NCBI GenBank assembly: GCA_023416745.1
Contig: JAEZHF010000010.1
Span: 1 to 13,611, forward strand
Length of the DNA stretch: 13,611 bases
Origin: Bacillota bacterium
GTDB taxonomy: Bacteria; Bacillota; Clostridia; Christensenellales; SZUA-584
Direction of reading: 5' to 3'
This document shows, one piece after another, positions 1-5,260 of this stretch; the first letter of the stretch is position 1; each line of letters starts with the position of its first letter. The notes under the pieces are model-generated. The model was not told where the DNA came from and ran no database searches. It was given only the letters and a program-made list of their open reading frames with translations. The position numbers and the translations under genes are program-made.

Positions 1-72
1 AAATTCTTTTTTCTTAGTTCTGACCTGCGCCAGCTCGTCGCTGATCGCGGACAGTGTCATTTGTTTATCCAT
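1..72 (-). CDS. N-terminal fragment of a probable IS5-type transposase (runs off the left edge)
   Basis: Minus-strand reading frame starting with ATG at 72 and open to the window edge (24 codons seen). It reads MDKQMTLSAISDELAQ and then VRTKKKEF. From memory, this opening (two basic-rich helices ending in a KKKEF-like block) is how many clostridial IS5-family DDE transposases begin. The catalytic domain lies outside the window, so activity cannot be judged. An extended -10 element lies about 60 bases upstream. No ribosome binding site of usual strength is visible directly before the ATG, and I could not define the terminal inverted repeat of the element. Alternative: another short helical N-terminus. 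The family call rests on resemblance of only 24 residues. Confidence 0.55.
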   Translation of the reverse strand, partial: MDKQMTLSAISDELAQVRTKKKEF

Positions 73-132
73 GCCCCTATTTTACCACATTTCCACACTC
101 TTGGCTTCTGTGCGGTGTTGCCTTAGATATTT

Positions 133-141
133 ATTATATCA
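133..141 (-). promoter_or_regulatory. Extended -10 promoter element, probably for the transposase
   Basis: On the minus strand this reads TGATATAAT: a perfect TATAAT preceded by the TGn extension, about 60 bases before the transposase start. No good -35 box is visible, which is usual for extended -10 promoters. Confidence 0.4.
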
Positions 142-260
142 CACCCCTCGCCAAAAACATACATCTTAGGACAAAACAGGCACAATGCAGCAAATCGTAG
201 GGAACATTCAACCGTTCCGCTGCCAGCACGCAATCAATTCAATCCGACGGCCATAACCCC

Positions 261-334
261 GCACGATGCGTAGCATCGTGCCGCGGAGGTCTGGAGGCTG
301 GCCTCCAGCGGGAGTGTGAGGGCAGCGCCCTCAT
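261..334. repeat. Three-hairpin intergenic repeat element, copy A
   Basis: Three adjacent perfect inverted repeats lie here with no gene: 262-269/273-280 (CACGATGC/GCATCGTG, 3-nt loop), 291-298/301-308 (CTGGAGGC/GCCTCCAG) and 318-323/327-332 (GAGGGC/GCCCTC). The middle hairpin with its flank, AGGTCTGGAG...GCCTCCAGCG, recurs at 5079-5102 (copy B), so this is a dispersed intergenic palindromic unit and not a simple terminator. No coding capacity and no T-run. Function unknown; similar small palindromic units occur in many Firmicutes. Confidence 0.55.
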
Positions 335-374
335 GGCCCTTGCCCTTGAAGCCAGCAAAAACAGCATCTCCCCC

Positions 375-404
375 TTGCCCCGCATGCCTCGGTTGCGATA
401 GAAT
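375..404 (+). promoter_or_regulatory. Candidate promoter of the GNAT acetyltransferase gene
   Basis: TTGCCC at 375-380 and TAGAAT at 399-404, separated by 18 bases, about 30 bases before the start codon at 436. Reasonable sigma-70/SigA match (4/6 and 5/6). Confidence 0.4.
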
Positions 405-435
405 AACAGCAATAACGCAAATTCGAGGAGATATC

Positions 436-918
436 ATGAACCACACCGTAACCTTCCGCGACGCAACCCCTGAGGATGCCGGGCTGATACTCAGCTTTAT
501 ACAGGCGCTGGCCGACTACGAAAAGATGAGCGATCTGGTGCAGGCGGACGAGGCGCTGCTGCGCGAGTGGATATTTGAAAAGCAAAAGGCGGAGGTATTC
601 TTCGCGGTGACGGAGGGCAAGGAAGTAGGGTTCGCGCTGTTCTTCCATAACTTCTCCACGTTTTTGGGCAAGGCGGGCATATATCTGGAAGACCTGTTCG
701 TGCTGCCTGAATACCGCGGCCGGGGTGTCGGCAAGGCGATCCTCCGTCGGCTGGCACAGCTCACGCGGGAGCGCGGCTGCGGGCGTCTGGAATGGGCGTG
801 CCTGGACTGGAACCAGCCCAGCATCGACTTCTACCTGTCGCTGGGCGCGCAACCCATGAGCGACTGGACGACGTACCGCTTGTCCGGCGACGCCATGGAA
901 AAGCTGGCGGAAGGTTGA
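436..918 (+). CDS. GNAT-family N-acetyltransferase, SSAT (diamine/thialysine acetyltransferase)-like
   Basis: 160-residue cytoplasmic enzyme expected to move an acetyl group from acetyl-CoA to an amine. The GNAT acetyl-CoA-binding motif A is clear: a beta strand IYLEDLFVLPEY (82-93) followed by the R94-G-R-G-V-G loop and its helix. Motif B is also clear: LDWNQPSIDFY (123-133), with the family Tyr at 133 and a following LGA. The order and wording of YLEDLFV, YRGRGVG and WNQPSIDFY closely resemble the spermidine/spermine and thialysine N-acetyltransferases (SAT1/SAT2 type), and the length fits that family. The substrate cannot be read from sequence and could be a polyamine or an amino acid. The ATG at 436 was chosen because GAGGAG sits 5 bases before it; an upstream ATG at 316 in the same frame lies inside the hairpin repeat. 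Single gene closed by the hairpin at 927-947. Confidence 0.88.
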   Translation: MNHTVTFRDATPEDAGLILSFIQALADYEKMSDLVQADEALLREWIFEKQKAEVFFAVTEGKEVGFALFFHNFSTFLGKAGIYLEDLFVLPEYRGRGVGKAILRRLAQLTRERGCGRLEWACLDWNQPSIDFYLSLGAQPMSDWTTYRLSGDAMEKLAEG

Positions 919-921
919 CAT

Positions 922-952
922 AAAAAGCCCGGCGCGTTTTGCCGGGCCTTCT
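922..952. terminator. Bidirectional Rho-independent terminator between the GNAT and TetR genes
   Basis: GCCCGGC (927-933), 7-nt loop, GCCGGGC (941-947). An A5 run on the left gives the U-run for the minus-strand TetR gene; CTTCT on the right gives a weaker tail for the plus-strand GNAT gene. The two genes converge on it. Confidence 0.8.
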
Positions 953-966
953 CGTATAACGCCGTT

Positions 967-1596
967 CTAAACAGACGCAAGTGCGCTAAAACCTTCCAGC
1001 AGCAGCTTCAGGTGTGCCCTCGCCTGCTCTTTGTAGTCGAAGTCCGGTTGGCGGATGCACCATTCGTAGGTAATCCCGCGAATGGCCAGCAACAGATGCC
1101 GCGTCAGCGTATCCGCCGCGATGTCCGACCTGATCTCTCCTCTTGTGATGCCGCGTTCCAGCACGCGCCGAAACATGCCGTATATATCCCGGTTGTAATT
1201 TGCTACAGCGCCAACGCCCGCATCGCCCGAAAGCTGGGCTTTATATACAGCCGTCATACTCTCAACGCCGATCTCTGCCGTCAGTATATCTGAGATCCTG
1301 TCCATCAGCGACAAAATCACATCCTTGACCGGCATATCCGCGGGCAGCGAATCTATATAGCTTTGATATTTTGCGTCCACCATGGACACCTTGCCGTTGA
1401 CCAGCTCCATGAACAAAGCATCCTTGGAGGCAAAGTGTACGTAAAAGGAGCCCTTGGATACGCCCGCCGCCCGGACAATGGAATCCACGCTCACCGTGTC
1501 CGGCTCACTTTCAGAGAAAAGCCTTTCCGCGCTCTTGAATATTTTGTGCCTCGTCTCCTCGGCCAGCCGCCGCCTGTTGCTGCTGTCATAAGTCAT
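967..1596 (-). CDS. TetR/AcrR-family transcriptional regulator
   Basis: 209-residue DNA-binding repressor of the TetR type. The N-terminal helix-turn-helix domain is typical: ETRHKIFKSAERLFSES (14-30), then VSVDSIVRAAGVSKGSFYVHF (35-55) with the recognition helix VSKGSFY and the following F-x-S-K-D-A-L. The helical C-terminal ligand-binding half ends in a run of Leu-rich helices. ATG at 1596 was chosen over GTG/ATG codons further up (frame open to 1638) because GGAG lies 6 bases before it and it begins the conserved domain. A perfect palindrome with TATAAT-like halves sits 50 bases upstream (1647-1663), a likely autoregulatory operator. No divergent target gene is present, only an orphan attenuator-like RNA. 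The ligand and regulon are unknown. Confidence 0.9.
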   Translation of the reverse strand: MTYDSSNRRRLAEETRHKIFKSAERLFSESEPDTVSVDSIVRAAGVSKGSFYVHFASKDALFMELVNGKVSMVDAKYQSYIDSLPADMPVKDVILSLMDRISDILTAEIGVESMTAVYKAQLSGDAGVGAVANYNRDIYGMFRRVLERGITRGEIRSDIAADTLTRHLLLAIRGITYEWCIRQPDFDYKEQARAHLKLLLEGFSALASV

Positions 1597-1646
1597 GACA
1601 TTCTCCAAATTTCCAAAATAATTGATGACCCCAGTCAACTAATACT

Positions 1647-1663
1647 GTATAATACGATTATAC
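1647..1663. promoter_or_regulatory. Palindromic candidate TetR operator overlapping back-to-back -10 boxes
   Basis: GTATAAT-ACG-ATTATAC is a perfect 7-bp inverted repeat around 3 bases. It contains TATAAT on the plus strand (1648-1653) and again on the minus strand (1657-1662), so a bound repressor would cover both divergent -10 boxes. A second, shorter dyad, TGAC-CCCA-GTCA, lies at 1627-1638 between it and the TetR gene. Assignment as the binding site is inferred from position. Confidence 0.45.
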
Positions 1664-1690
1664 GGCCTTCCGCAGCTAAAATCAATCGAC

Positions 1691-1860
1691 AGGACACGCA
1701 TACTGCCGCTGCCGGAATGCTGCGGACAGCACGCACCCAAAGTTCGGTGTCCTTAGCCAAAGTGGGGACCCAGGGTGGCATCAGCTTACATAAAAAGCGG
1801 CACGTATTGGCCGCTATTTATACATCTCCCAAAGCGGCTGCCGGCCGCTTCTTTTTTTCT
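1691..1860 (+). promoter_or_regulatory. Attenuator-like RNA with no gene behind it
   Basis: Fills the 400-base gap between the TetR and methyltransferase genes; no coding region is seen in it. Four hexamers alternate in complementarity: AGCGGC (1796-1801), GCCGCT (1810-1815), AGCGGC (1833-1838), GCCGCT (1844-1849). Pairing 1:2 with 3:4 forms the terminator; pairing 2:3 would form an antiterminator, as in amino-acid or ligand attenuators. Further upstream GGACAC (1691-1696) can pair with GTGTCC (1747-1752) around a GC-rich segment. The plus-strand TATAAT at 1648 could drive it. After the terminator there is no plus-strand gene before the next terminator at 1945, so this is either a short regulatory RNA or a leader whose gene has been lost. 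Confidence 0.4.
1832..1858 (+). terminator. Strong Rho-independent terminator of the orphan leader
   Basis: AAGCGGC (1832-1838), 5-nt loop, GCCGCTT (1844-1850), then C and seven T. Plus strand only. Confidence 0.8.
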
Positions 1861-1944
1861 ACCACCGCCCATTGTCACTTGATATGACTTCGGGCCGCTT
1901 TAAGTGAGAGAAATCGGATATAGCAAAATGATCCGGTATAATAC

Positions 1945-1990
1945 AAATCCCCCTCGCAACGCATGAACGAGGGGGATTTCCTTTGTATGG
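1945..1990. terminator. Long-stem terminator downstream of the methyltransferase gene
   Basis: Perfect 12-bp stem AAATCCCCCTCG (1945-1956) / CGAGGGGGATTT (1968-1979) with an 11-nt loop, placed just past the minus-strand methyltransferase stop at 2004. On the minus strand it is followed by GTATTATA, a moderate U-rich tail; on the plus strand by CCTTTGT. Likely acts for the methyltransferase and possibly in both directions. Confidence 0.7.
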
Positions 1991-2003
1991 GGCGGCGGAT
2001 GTT

Positions 2004-2720
2004 CTATACCCGCCGACCTATTGCGCAAATGATATTCATAAATCTGCCGCCGTCTGCACGCAGCATGGCGCGGTCACTGACTGCATAGGGATTGTCGTCG
2101 CACTGCAGCCAGTCGCTCCATGCCTCGCTGAAACCGCTGAACTCCCAGATGCGCTCTGTCTCAAACAGACGGCTGGCGGCAAAATATTGAGTCCACCAGC
2201 GTGTTGAGCGAAACGTGGCAAAGTCTTCCGCGGATACGCTTCCAACCATTTCATCCGGCAAGCCGGGTAAATCAGTCTTGATGCCGGGGATACCGATGAT
2301 GATGGGGCCGCCGGGCTTCACCATCGGAGCCAGACAACGGTCCATATAGCCGGCATCCTCCCCGCCAAAGTAGAAGTAAGCATCGACGCTGACTGCCGCG
2401 TCAAAGAAACCGTCCGCATAGGGCAGCGCCAGCGCATCTGCGTGGATGGGAATGACGGCATCGCCCAATCCCATCGCTTCAAAGCGTTCGTAGTTCTCCG
2501 TTGCGGAAATCCACAGGTCTGTGGCAAAGACGGTAACGCCGAACTCCCGCGCGAGGAAAATGGACGTAAGGCCTTTGCCGCAGCCGATGTCCAGCACACG
2601 CATACCGGGCTTTATAGCCGTCTGCGCCATCATCTCTTCCAGTATTTTTACACAGTTGGGACCCATCATGTTTTCCTTCATATACTCAGCATCGAACATG
2701 CTGCTTTTCTCATATCTCAT
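2004..2720 (-). CDS. Class I SAM-dependent methyltransferase (Methyltransf_11 type)
   Basis: 238-residue soluble enzyme with a Rossmann-type SAM-binding fold. Motif I VLDIGCGKG (42-50) gives the Gly-rich SAM loop. The acidic residue at the end of strand 2 is Asp68 in FATDLW. HADALALPYADGFFDA (93-108) carries motifs II/III, and KPGG (135-138) is the usual post-strand turn. The C-terminal 80 residues, rich in Trp and aromatic residues, probably form the substrate cap. Which molecule is methylated cannot be told; UbiE/small-molecule methyltransferases share this layout. ATG at 2720 is preceded by AAGGAAG at a 6-base gap. The gene stands alone behind a strong promoter (2948-2976) and a long structured leader with an internal terminator, so expression is probably controlled by premature termination. 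Confidence 0.85.
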   Translation of the reverse strand: MRYEKSSMFDAEYMKENMMGPNCVKILEEMMAQTAIKPGMRVLDIGCGKGLTSIFLAREFGVTVFATDLWISATENYERFEAMGLGDAVIPIHADALALPYADGFFDAAVSVDAYFYFGGEDAGYMDRCLAPMVKPGGPIIIGIPGIKTDLPGLPDEMVGSVSAEDFATFRSTRWWTQYFAASRLFETERIWEFSGFSEAWSDWLQCDDNPYAVSDRAMLRADGGRFMNIICAIGRRV

Positions 2721-2945
2721 TTTATACTTCCTTTTTTGTTTATTTGGGGATGCGCATTTACAAAAACGGACGCCTGTTTACAGAGCGTCCGAAGCCATGC
2801 CTTTTACACGGTATGAAAAGGTGTCAGCCAGGAGCCGCTTCTGCAAAAGGTAAACCTAACAAACAGTACGCATCCGCGTCCGTTTCGCCGGTCCTTCCTT
2901 TACAGCGCACTCTCCAAAAAGACACCTCCCATTATATTGATGTGA
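2721..2945 (-). promoter_or_regulatory. Structured 5' leader of the methyltransferase gene; candidate riboswitch or attenuator
   Basis: From the predicted start of transcription near 2941 to the ATG at 2720 there are about 220 untranslated bases. On the minus strand AGGTGTC (2927-2921) can pair with GACACCT (2825-2819), closing a roughly 95-base domain. Inside it lie a CCG/CGG hairpin with a GCGAAA loop, an ACGC-GGAT-GCGT hairpin, then TACTGT, and the palindrome AGGTTTACCT. The domain is followed by an intrinsic terminator. The run GGCGAAA-C-GG, GCGG, GCG, ACTGT is reminiscent of the cobalamin-riboswitch core, but I find no canonical B12 box on the same strand, so the class is not assigned. 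CGGACGC occurs both in the domain (2878-2884) and in the terminator 5' arm, giving a possible switch. No gene is seen in 2977-3164 upstream. Confidence 0.5.
2762..2791 (-). terminator. Intrinsic terminator inside the methyltransferase leader
   Basis: On the minus strand CGGACGC (2791-2785) pairs with GCGTCCG (2773-2767), extended by CTG/CAG inside, and is followed by TTTTTG. It sits 40 bases before the ribosome binding site and after the promoter, so it can only be a regulated (attenuator) terminator for this gene. Confidence 0.75.
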
Positions 2946-2947
2946 GT

Positions 2948-2976
2948 ATTATACATTTGCCGGACGGTTTTTTCAA
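2948..2976 (-). promoter_or_regulatory. Strong promoter of the methyltransferase transcription unit
   Basis: Minus strand: TTGAAA (2976-2971), exactly 17 bases, TATAAT (2953-2948), with TG directly before the -10. Near-consensus SigA promoter. Confidence 0.7.
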
Positions 2977-3164
2977 TCCGACCGCTCCTGAAAATTCGGC
3001 CCGCCTGTGCCTGCCCATTCGCGCAGCAGGCCGGGAGGCGCCCATCTGCCGCCGCAGCGTTTCTGCGCGCCATGACGTAAAGTCAGGTACATTAAGCCCA
3101 TATTATATGTCCTTATGTATTTAATTCAAATACACTCCCTGCTATCTTATCCGCGATACCCCTT

Positions 3165-3280
3165 TATAATAATCCACCAGCATTGCGCATAGTATGTAAT
3201 GGACTCTTCGAGTTGCTAAGGTTTCCACCAAATAATCTCATTTATTGTCCGCCGCCCCTCATCGGGCGGTTATTTTTTTA
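3165..3280 (+). promoter_or_regulatory. Leader of the azoreductase-like gene with internal terminator
   Basis: A TATAAT (3165-3170) without a good -35 box, about 80 bases of non-coding sequence, then a terminator hairpin and only after that the ribosome binding site at 3312-3318. The leader holds a small hairpin ACTC-TTC-GAGT near 3204-3214 and two copies of TCCACCA. No known riboswitch motif could be matched. The layout (promoter, RNA, terminator, gene) suggests attenuation; it could instead be a small independent RNA. Confidence 0.35.
3252..3279 (+). terminator. Rho-independent terminator upstream of the azoreductase-like gene
   Basis: CCGCCC (3252-3257), 6-nt loop, GGGCGG (3264-3269), then TTA and seven T. 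Confidence 0.8.
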
Positions 3281-3326
3281 ACGTCTTGCGGATATTAATA
3301 CCAGGTTTTATAAGGAGGAAGCATGT

Positions 3327-3974
3327 ATGAAGAAGCTGCTGTATATATCCGCGAACACCAAGCCGGAGGAGAAGTCGGTCAGCAAAACGGTGGCACGGAT
3401 GCTGGTAAACCGTATGATGGAAAAATCGAAGGACATGGCGCTGGAGGAGCTGGACCTGTATCAGGCGCACATACCGCAGCTCAAGCACGCGTATCTGGCA
3501 GGGCGCAGCGCGCTGGTGAACGACGAGGCGAAGAAGCGGTTAAGCCCGGAGGAGCAAAGCGAGATAGACCGTATCAACGCGCTGTGCGATCAGTTCTGTG
3601 CCGCCGACGTATACGTGCTGGCCGCGCCAATGTGGAGCCTGTCTTATCCCCCGCCCGTCAAGGAGTATCTGGACTGCGTGATACAGGCGGGCAAGAGCAT
3701 CGCATTCGAGAGCAGCAAGCCGCGTGGGCTGCTGGGCGACAAACCCCGCTCTTTCGTGTACGTCCAGTCGTCTGGCGCACACATACCGTGGCTGCTGCGC
3801 CCTGCGCTCAACAAAGGGCTGAACTACGTGCACGACATCGTACGCTTCCTCGGCATCCGCGTATTTGAGGAGCTGCTGGCTGACGGCACCGGCGTCACGG
3901 AGGCGGAGCGGCAGACCGCCATGCGCAGAGCGGCGGACAAAATAGACGGCGTGCTGGGCAGCATACTGCTTTAA
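3327..3974 (+). CDS. AzoR-like FMN-dependent NADH:quinone/azo reductase (flavodoxin-2 fold)
   Basis: 215-residue flavoenzyme of the NAD(P)H dehydrogenase (quinone)/azoreductase family, expected to bind FMN and reduce quinones, azo or nitro compounds with NAD(P)H, probably as a dimer in the cytoplasm. The N-terminal strand KKLLYISANTK (2-12) leads into the FMN phosphate-binding loop. APMWSLSYPPPVKEYLD (100-116) is the hallmark AzoR segment that holds the isoalloxazine ring, followed by VIQAGKSIAF (118-127). VYVQSSG (144-150) is the second flavin-contact loop. Length matches the family (about 200-215). ATG at 3327 has AAGGAGG 8 bases before it; an out-of-frame ATG at 3323 is a shadow. The leader carries a terminator, so regulation by attenuation is possible. 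It converges with ywbE, leaving only 17 bases between the stops. Confidence 0.85.
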   Translation: MKKLLYISANTKPEEKSVSKTVARMLVNRMMEKSKDMALEELDLYQAHIPQLKHAYLAGRSALVNDEAKKRLSPEEQSEIDRINALCDQFCAADVYVLAAPMWSLSYPPPVKEYLDCVIQAGKSIAFESSKPRGLLGDKPRSFVYVQSSGAHIPWLLRPALNKGLNYVHDIVRFLGIRVFEELLADGTGVTEAERQTAMRRAADKIDGVLGSILL

Positions 3975-3991
3975 CACCGCACTGCCCGGCT

Positions 3992-4183
3992 TTAGCGAAT
4001 CTCCTTCACCCGGCCCACAATCCCGCCCTCCAGCATCACCTTGATGCCATGCGGGTGCGTGAGAGAATTGGTGAGCAGGCGCTCCACAATGCCTTCCGTC
4101 AGCCGTCCGGTGCGCTGATCCTGCTTTTGCACCACCGCCACCGTCATGCCCGGCTTTATGTCGCTGCGTCTCGTTCCGTCCAT
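3992..4183 (-). CDS. ywbE: YwbE family protein (DUF2196)
   Basis: 63-residue protein that matches the YwbE family along its whole length. It has the Asp-Ile-Lys-Pro-Gly start (8-12), the central KKDQRTG-like block (here QKQDQRTGRLTEGIV), the invariant-looking LTNSLTHPHGIKV (37-49), and the C-terminal G-x-V-G-R-V-K. Members are small single-domain beta-rich proteins of unknown function, common in Firmicutes and some Proteobacteria. ATG at 4183 has GAGGAGA 8 bases upstream. It stands alone, convergent with the azoreductase-like gene, with no shared operon to hint at a role. Confidence 0.9.
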   Translation of the reverse strand: MDGTRRSDIKPGMTVAVVQKQDQRTGRLTEGIVERLLTNSLTHPHGIKVMLEGGIVGRVKEIR

Positions 4184-4292
4184 ATATTGGTTCTCCTCTA
4201 TTCGTTTGCATCTATTCTACCCCGCCGCACCACAACCGTGCAACGGCCTAACAGTTTTAACATAAACCTGATGGATGAAACGTCCCAGATCG

Positions 4293-4301
4293 TGTTATAA
4301 T
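4293..4301 (+). promoter_or_regulatory. Extended -10 promoter of the lipoprotein gene
   Basis: TGTTATAAT: perfect TATAAT (4296-4301) with the TGn extension, 33 bases before the ATG at 4335. No good -35 box. Confidence 0.5.
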
Positions 4302-4334
4302 GCGCAATATAAGTCAATGACAAGGAGCGTGCCG

Positions 4335-4958
4335 ATGAAAAGAATCGCTGCGATTACTGCCCTGCTGCTGACCATCATACTGCTGTCCGCCTGCGCCAAG
4401 CACGCGCCCGAAGCGGACCTCTCCAAGCCGCATGTGGCCATCTCGTTCACGTATGCGGACGGTCTCAAATACGCGCCGTCGTTCGCGGTGTGGGTGGAGG
4501 ACGAGGCGGGCAACACCGCCACGCTGTTCGCCACGGGCAAGGCCGCCACCGGCCTGAAGAACCGCCCCGAGACGCTTCCCGTGTGGACGGGTGTACGCGA
4601 AGCGGACGCGGCTTCTGGCGCGACCCCCGCAGACAAGGCGGGACTGACGCTGAACATACCTGACGAATTCGCGGGCAAAAAGCTGAAGATATTTATCGAG
4701 GCCAACGCCTCCTACGACTACAACGACTTCTACGCCGAGGGGCTCTCCGAAGGAACCGAGGGCTATAACAACGTGAACGGCCAGCCCTCCGCGATATGGA
4801 CCGCCGACATGGACACCGCGCAATCCGGCTCCGCCACGCTGGAGATGACCGCCGCGGGCGACGTGCTGGGCGCAGACCACGACCTGCACGGCACGGACAA
4901 CATCACCGTGCAGGTGCTGACGGGGGTTAAGGTGGAGTGGAATATAGCTAGTAAGTGA
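4335..4958 (+). CDS. Secreted lipoprotein, DUF2271-like beta-rich domain
   Basis: 207 residues. A lipoprotein signal peptide is plain: MKR, a hydrophobic run to residue 17, and the lipobox LSAC with the lipidated Cys20, so the mature protein is tethered to the outer face of the membrane. The mature part reads as a beta-sandwich: HVAISFTYADG, PSFAVWVEDEAGN (about 49-61), RPETLPVWTG, ASGATPADKAG, then KLKIFIEANASYDYNDFY. The wording P-x-x-AVWVED...TLFATGK...LPVW...SGATP reminds me of DUF2271 proteins (periplasmic, function unknown); this is a recollection, not a search result. ATG at 4335 is chosen because AAGGAG lies 7 bases before it and the signal peptide starts there; the ATG at 4275 in frame lies upstream of the promoter. 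It is followed by AT-rich non-coding sequence. Confidence 0.75.
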   Translation: MKRIAAITALLLTIILLSACAKHAPEADLSKPHVAISFTYADGLKYAPSFAVWVEDEAGNTATLFATGKAATGLKNRPETLPVWTGVREADAASGATPADKAGLTLNIPDEFAGKKLKIFIEANASYDYNDFYAEGLSEGTEGYNNVNGQPSAIWTADMDTAQSGSATLEMTAAGDVLGADHDLHGTDNITVQVLTGVKVEWNIASK

Positions 4959-5076
4959 AGGGCAAAAAATGAAAAATCATATTCTTTTTTTATTATTGAG
5001 ATTGGTTTCATATCTTTTTTCTTGTTAATATTAGCATGGCTTTTAAGATAGTTATTATTGTATGGATTTTTACAGC

Positions 5077-5148
5077 AAGGTCTGGAGTCTCAGCCTCCAG
5101 CGAAGCGCGTACCCCTCCGGGGCACAGGCGTCCGCGCCTCGCGACCTT
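5077..5148. repeat. Multi-hairpin intergenic repeat element, copy B
   Basis: Lies in the 300-base gap between the lipoprotein and the glycosyltransferase; nothing coding is seen there, and 4960-5070 is AT-rich. The element is bounded by inverted AAGGTC (5077-5082) / GACCTT (5143-5148) and holds CTGGAG/CTCCAG (5082-5087/5095-5100), CCCC/GGGG (5112-5115/5119-5122) and AGGCG-TCCG-CGCCT (5126-5139). Its first part AGGTCTGGAG...GCCTCCAGCG matches copy A at 288-310 apart from a few central bases, while the remaining hairpins differ. Confidence 0.55.
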
Positions 5149-5193
5149 ACGTATTCAATAGTCCTAATAACCCCTCCCACCATTAAGCAAAGT

Positions 5194-5222
5194 TTGACAC
5201 CCACCAAAACATGGTATATATA
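5194..5222 (+). promoter_or_regulatory. Near-consensus promoter of the glycosyltransferase gene
   Basis: TTGACA (5194-5199), 17 bases, TATATA (5217-5222). About 38 bases before the start codon. Confidence 0.7.
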
Positions 5223-5260
5223 GTGCGGAATCATATCATCAGGGGGGTATTGCACAGAAT

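Noticed and set aside
331..921. Minus-strand frame (196 codons) opposite the acetyltransferase
   Set aside because: Antisense shadow; the plus-strand GNAT motifs are unmistakable.
1772..1790. AGGGTGGCA resembling the T-box antiterminator motif before a terminator
   Set aside because: The conserved ACCGCG continuation is missing, the terminator does not contain the complementary sequence, and no aminoacyl-tRNA synthetase or amino-acid gene follows.
1363..1887. Plus-strand frame (174 codons) across the TetR gene start and attenuator
   Set aside because: It is antisense to the TetR DNA-binding domain and runs through a strong terminator; no protein pattern.
2818..2840. GCCAGGAGCCGC on the plus strand, like a B12 box
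   Set aside because: It lies on the strand opposite the promoter, terminator and the cobalamin-like core, and no upstream aptamer half is present on that strand.
2744..3124. 126-codon plus-strand open frame
   Set aside because: No ribosome binding site, no recognisable protein pattern; it overlaps the methyltransferase leader, terminator and promoter, which explain the sequence better.
3171..3240. TATAATAATCC and TTTCCACC reminiscent of a purine riboswitch before the azoreductase-like gene
   Set aside because: The P3 stem and its conserved loop are missing after the TTTCCACC, and the spacing does not fit the class.
3540..4211. Minus-strand frame (223 codons) overlapping ywbE and the azoreductase-like gene
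   Set aside because: Both overlapped genes are well supported in other frames with good ribosome binding sites.
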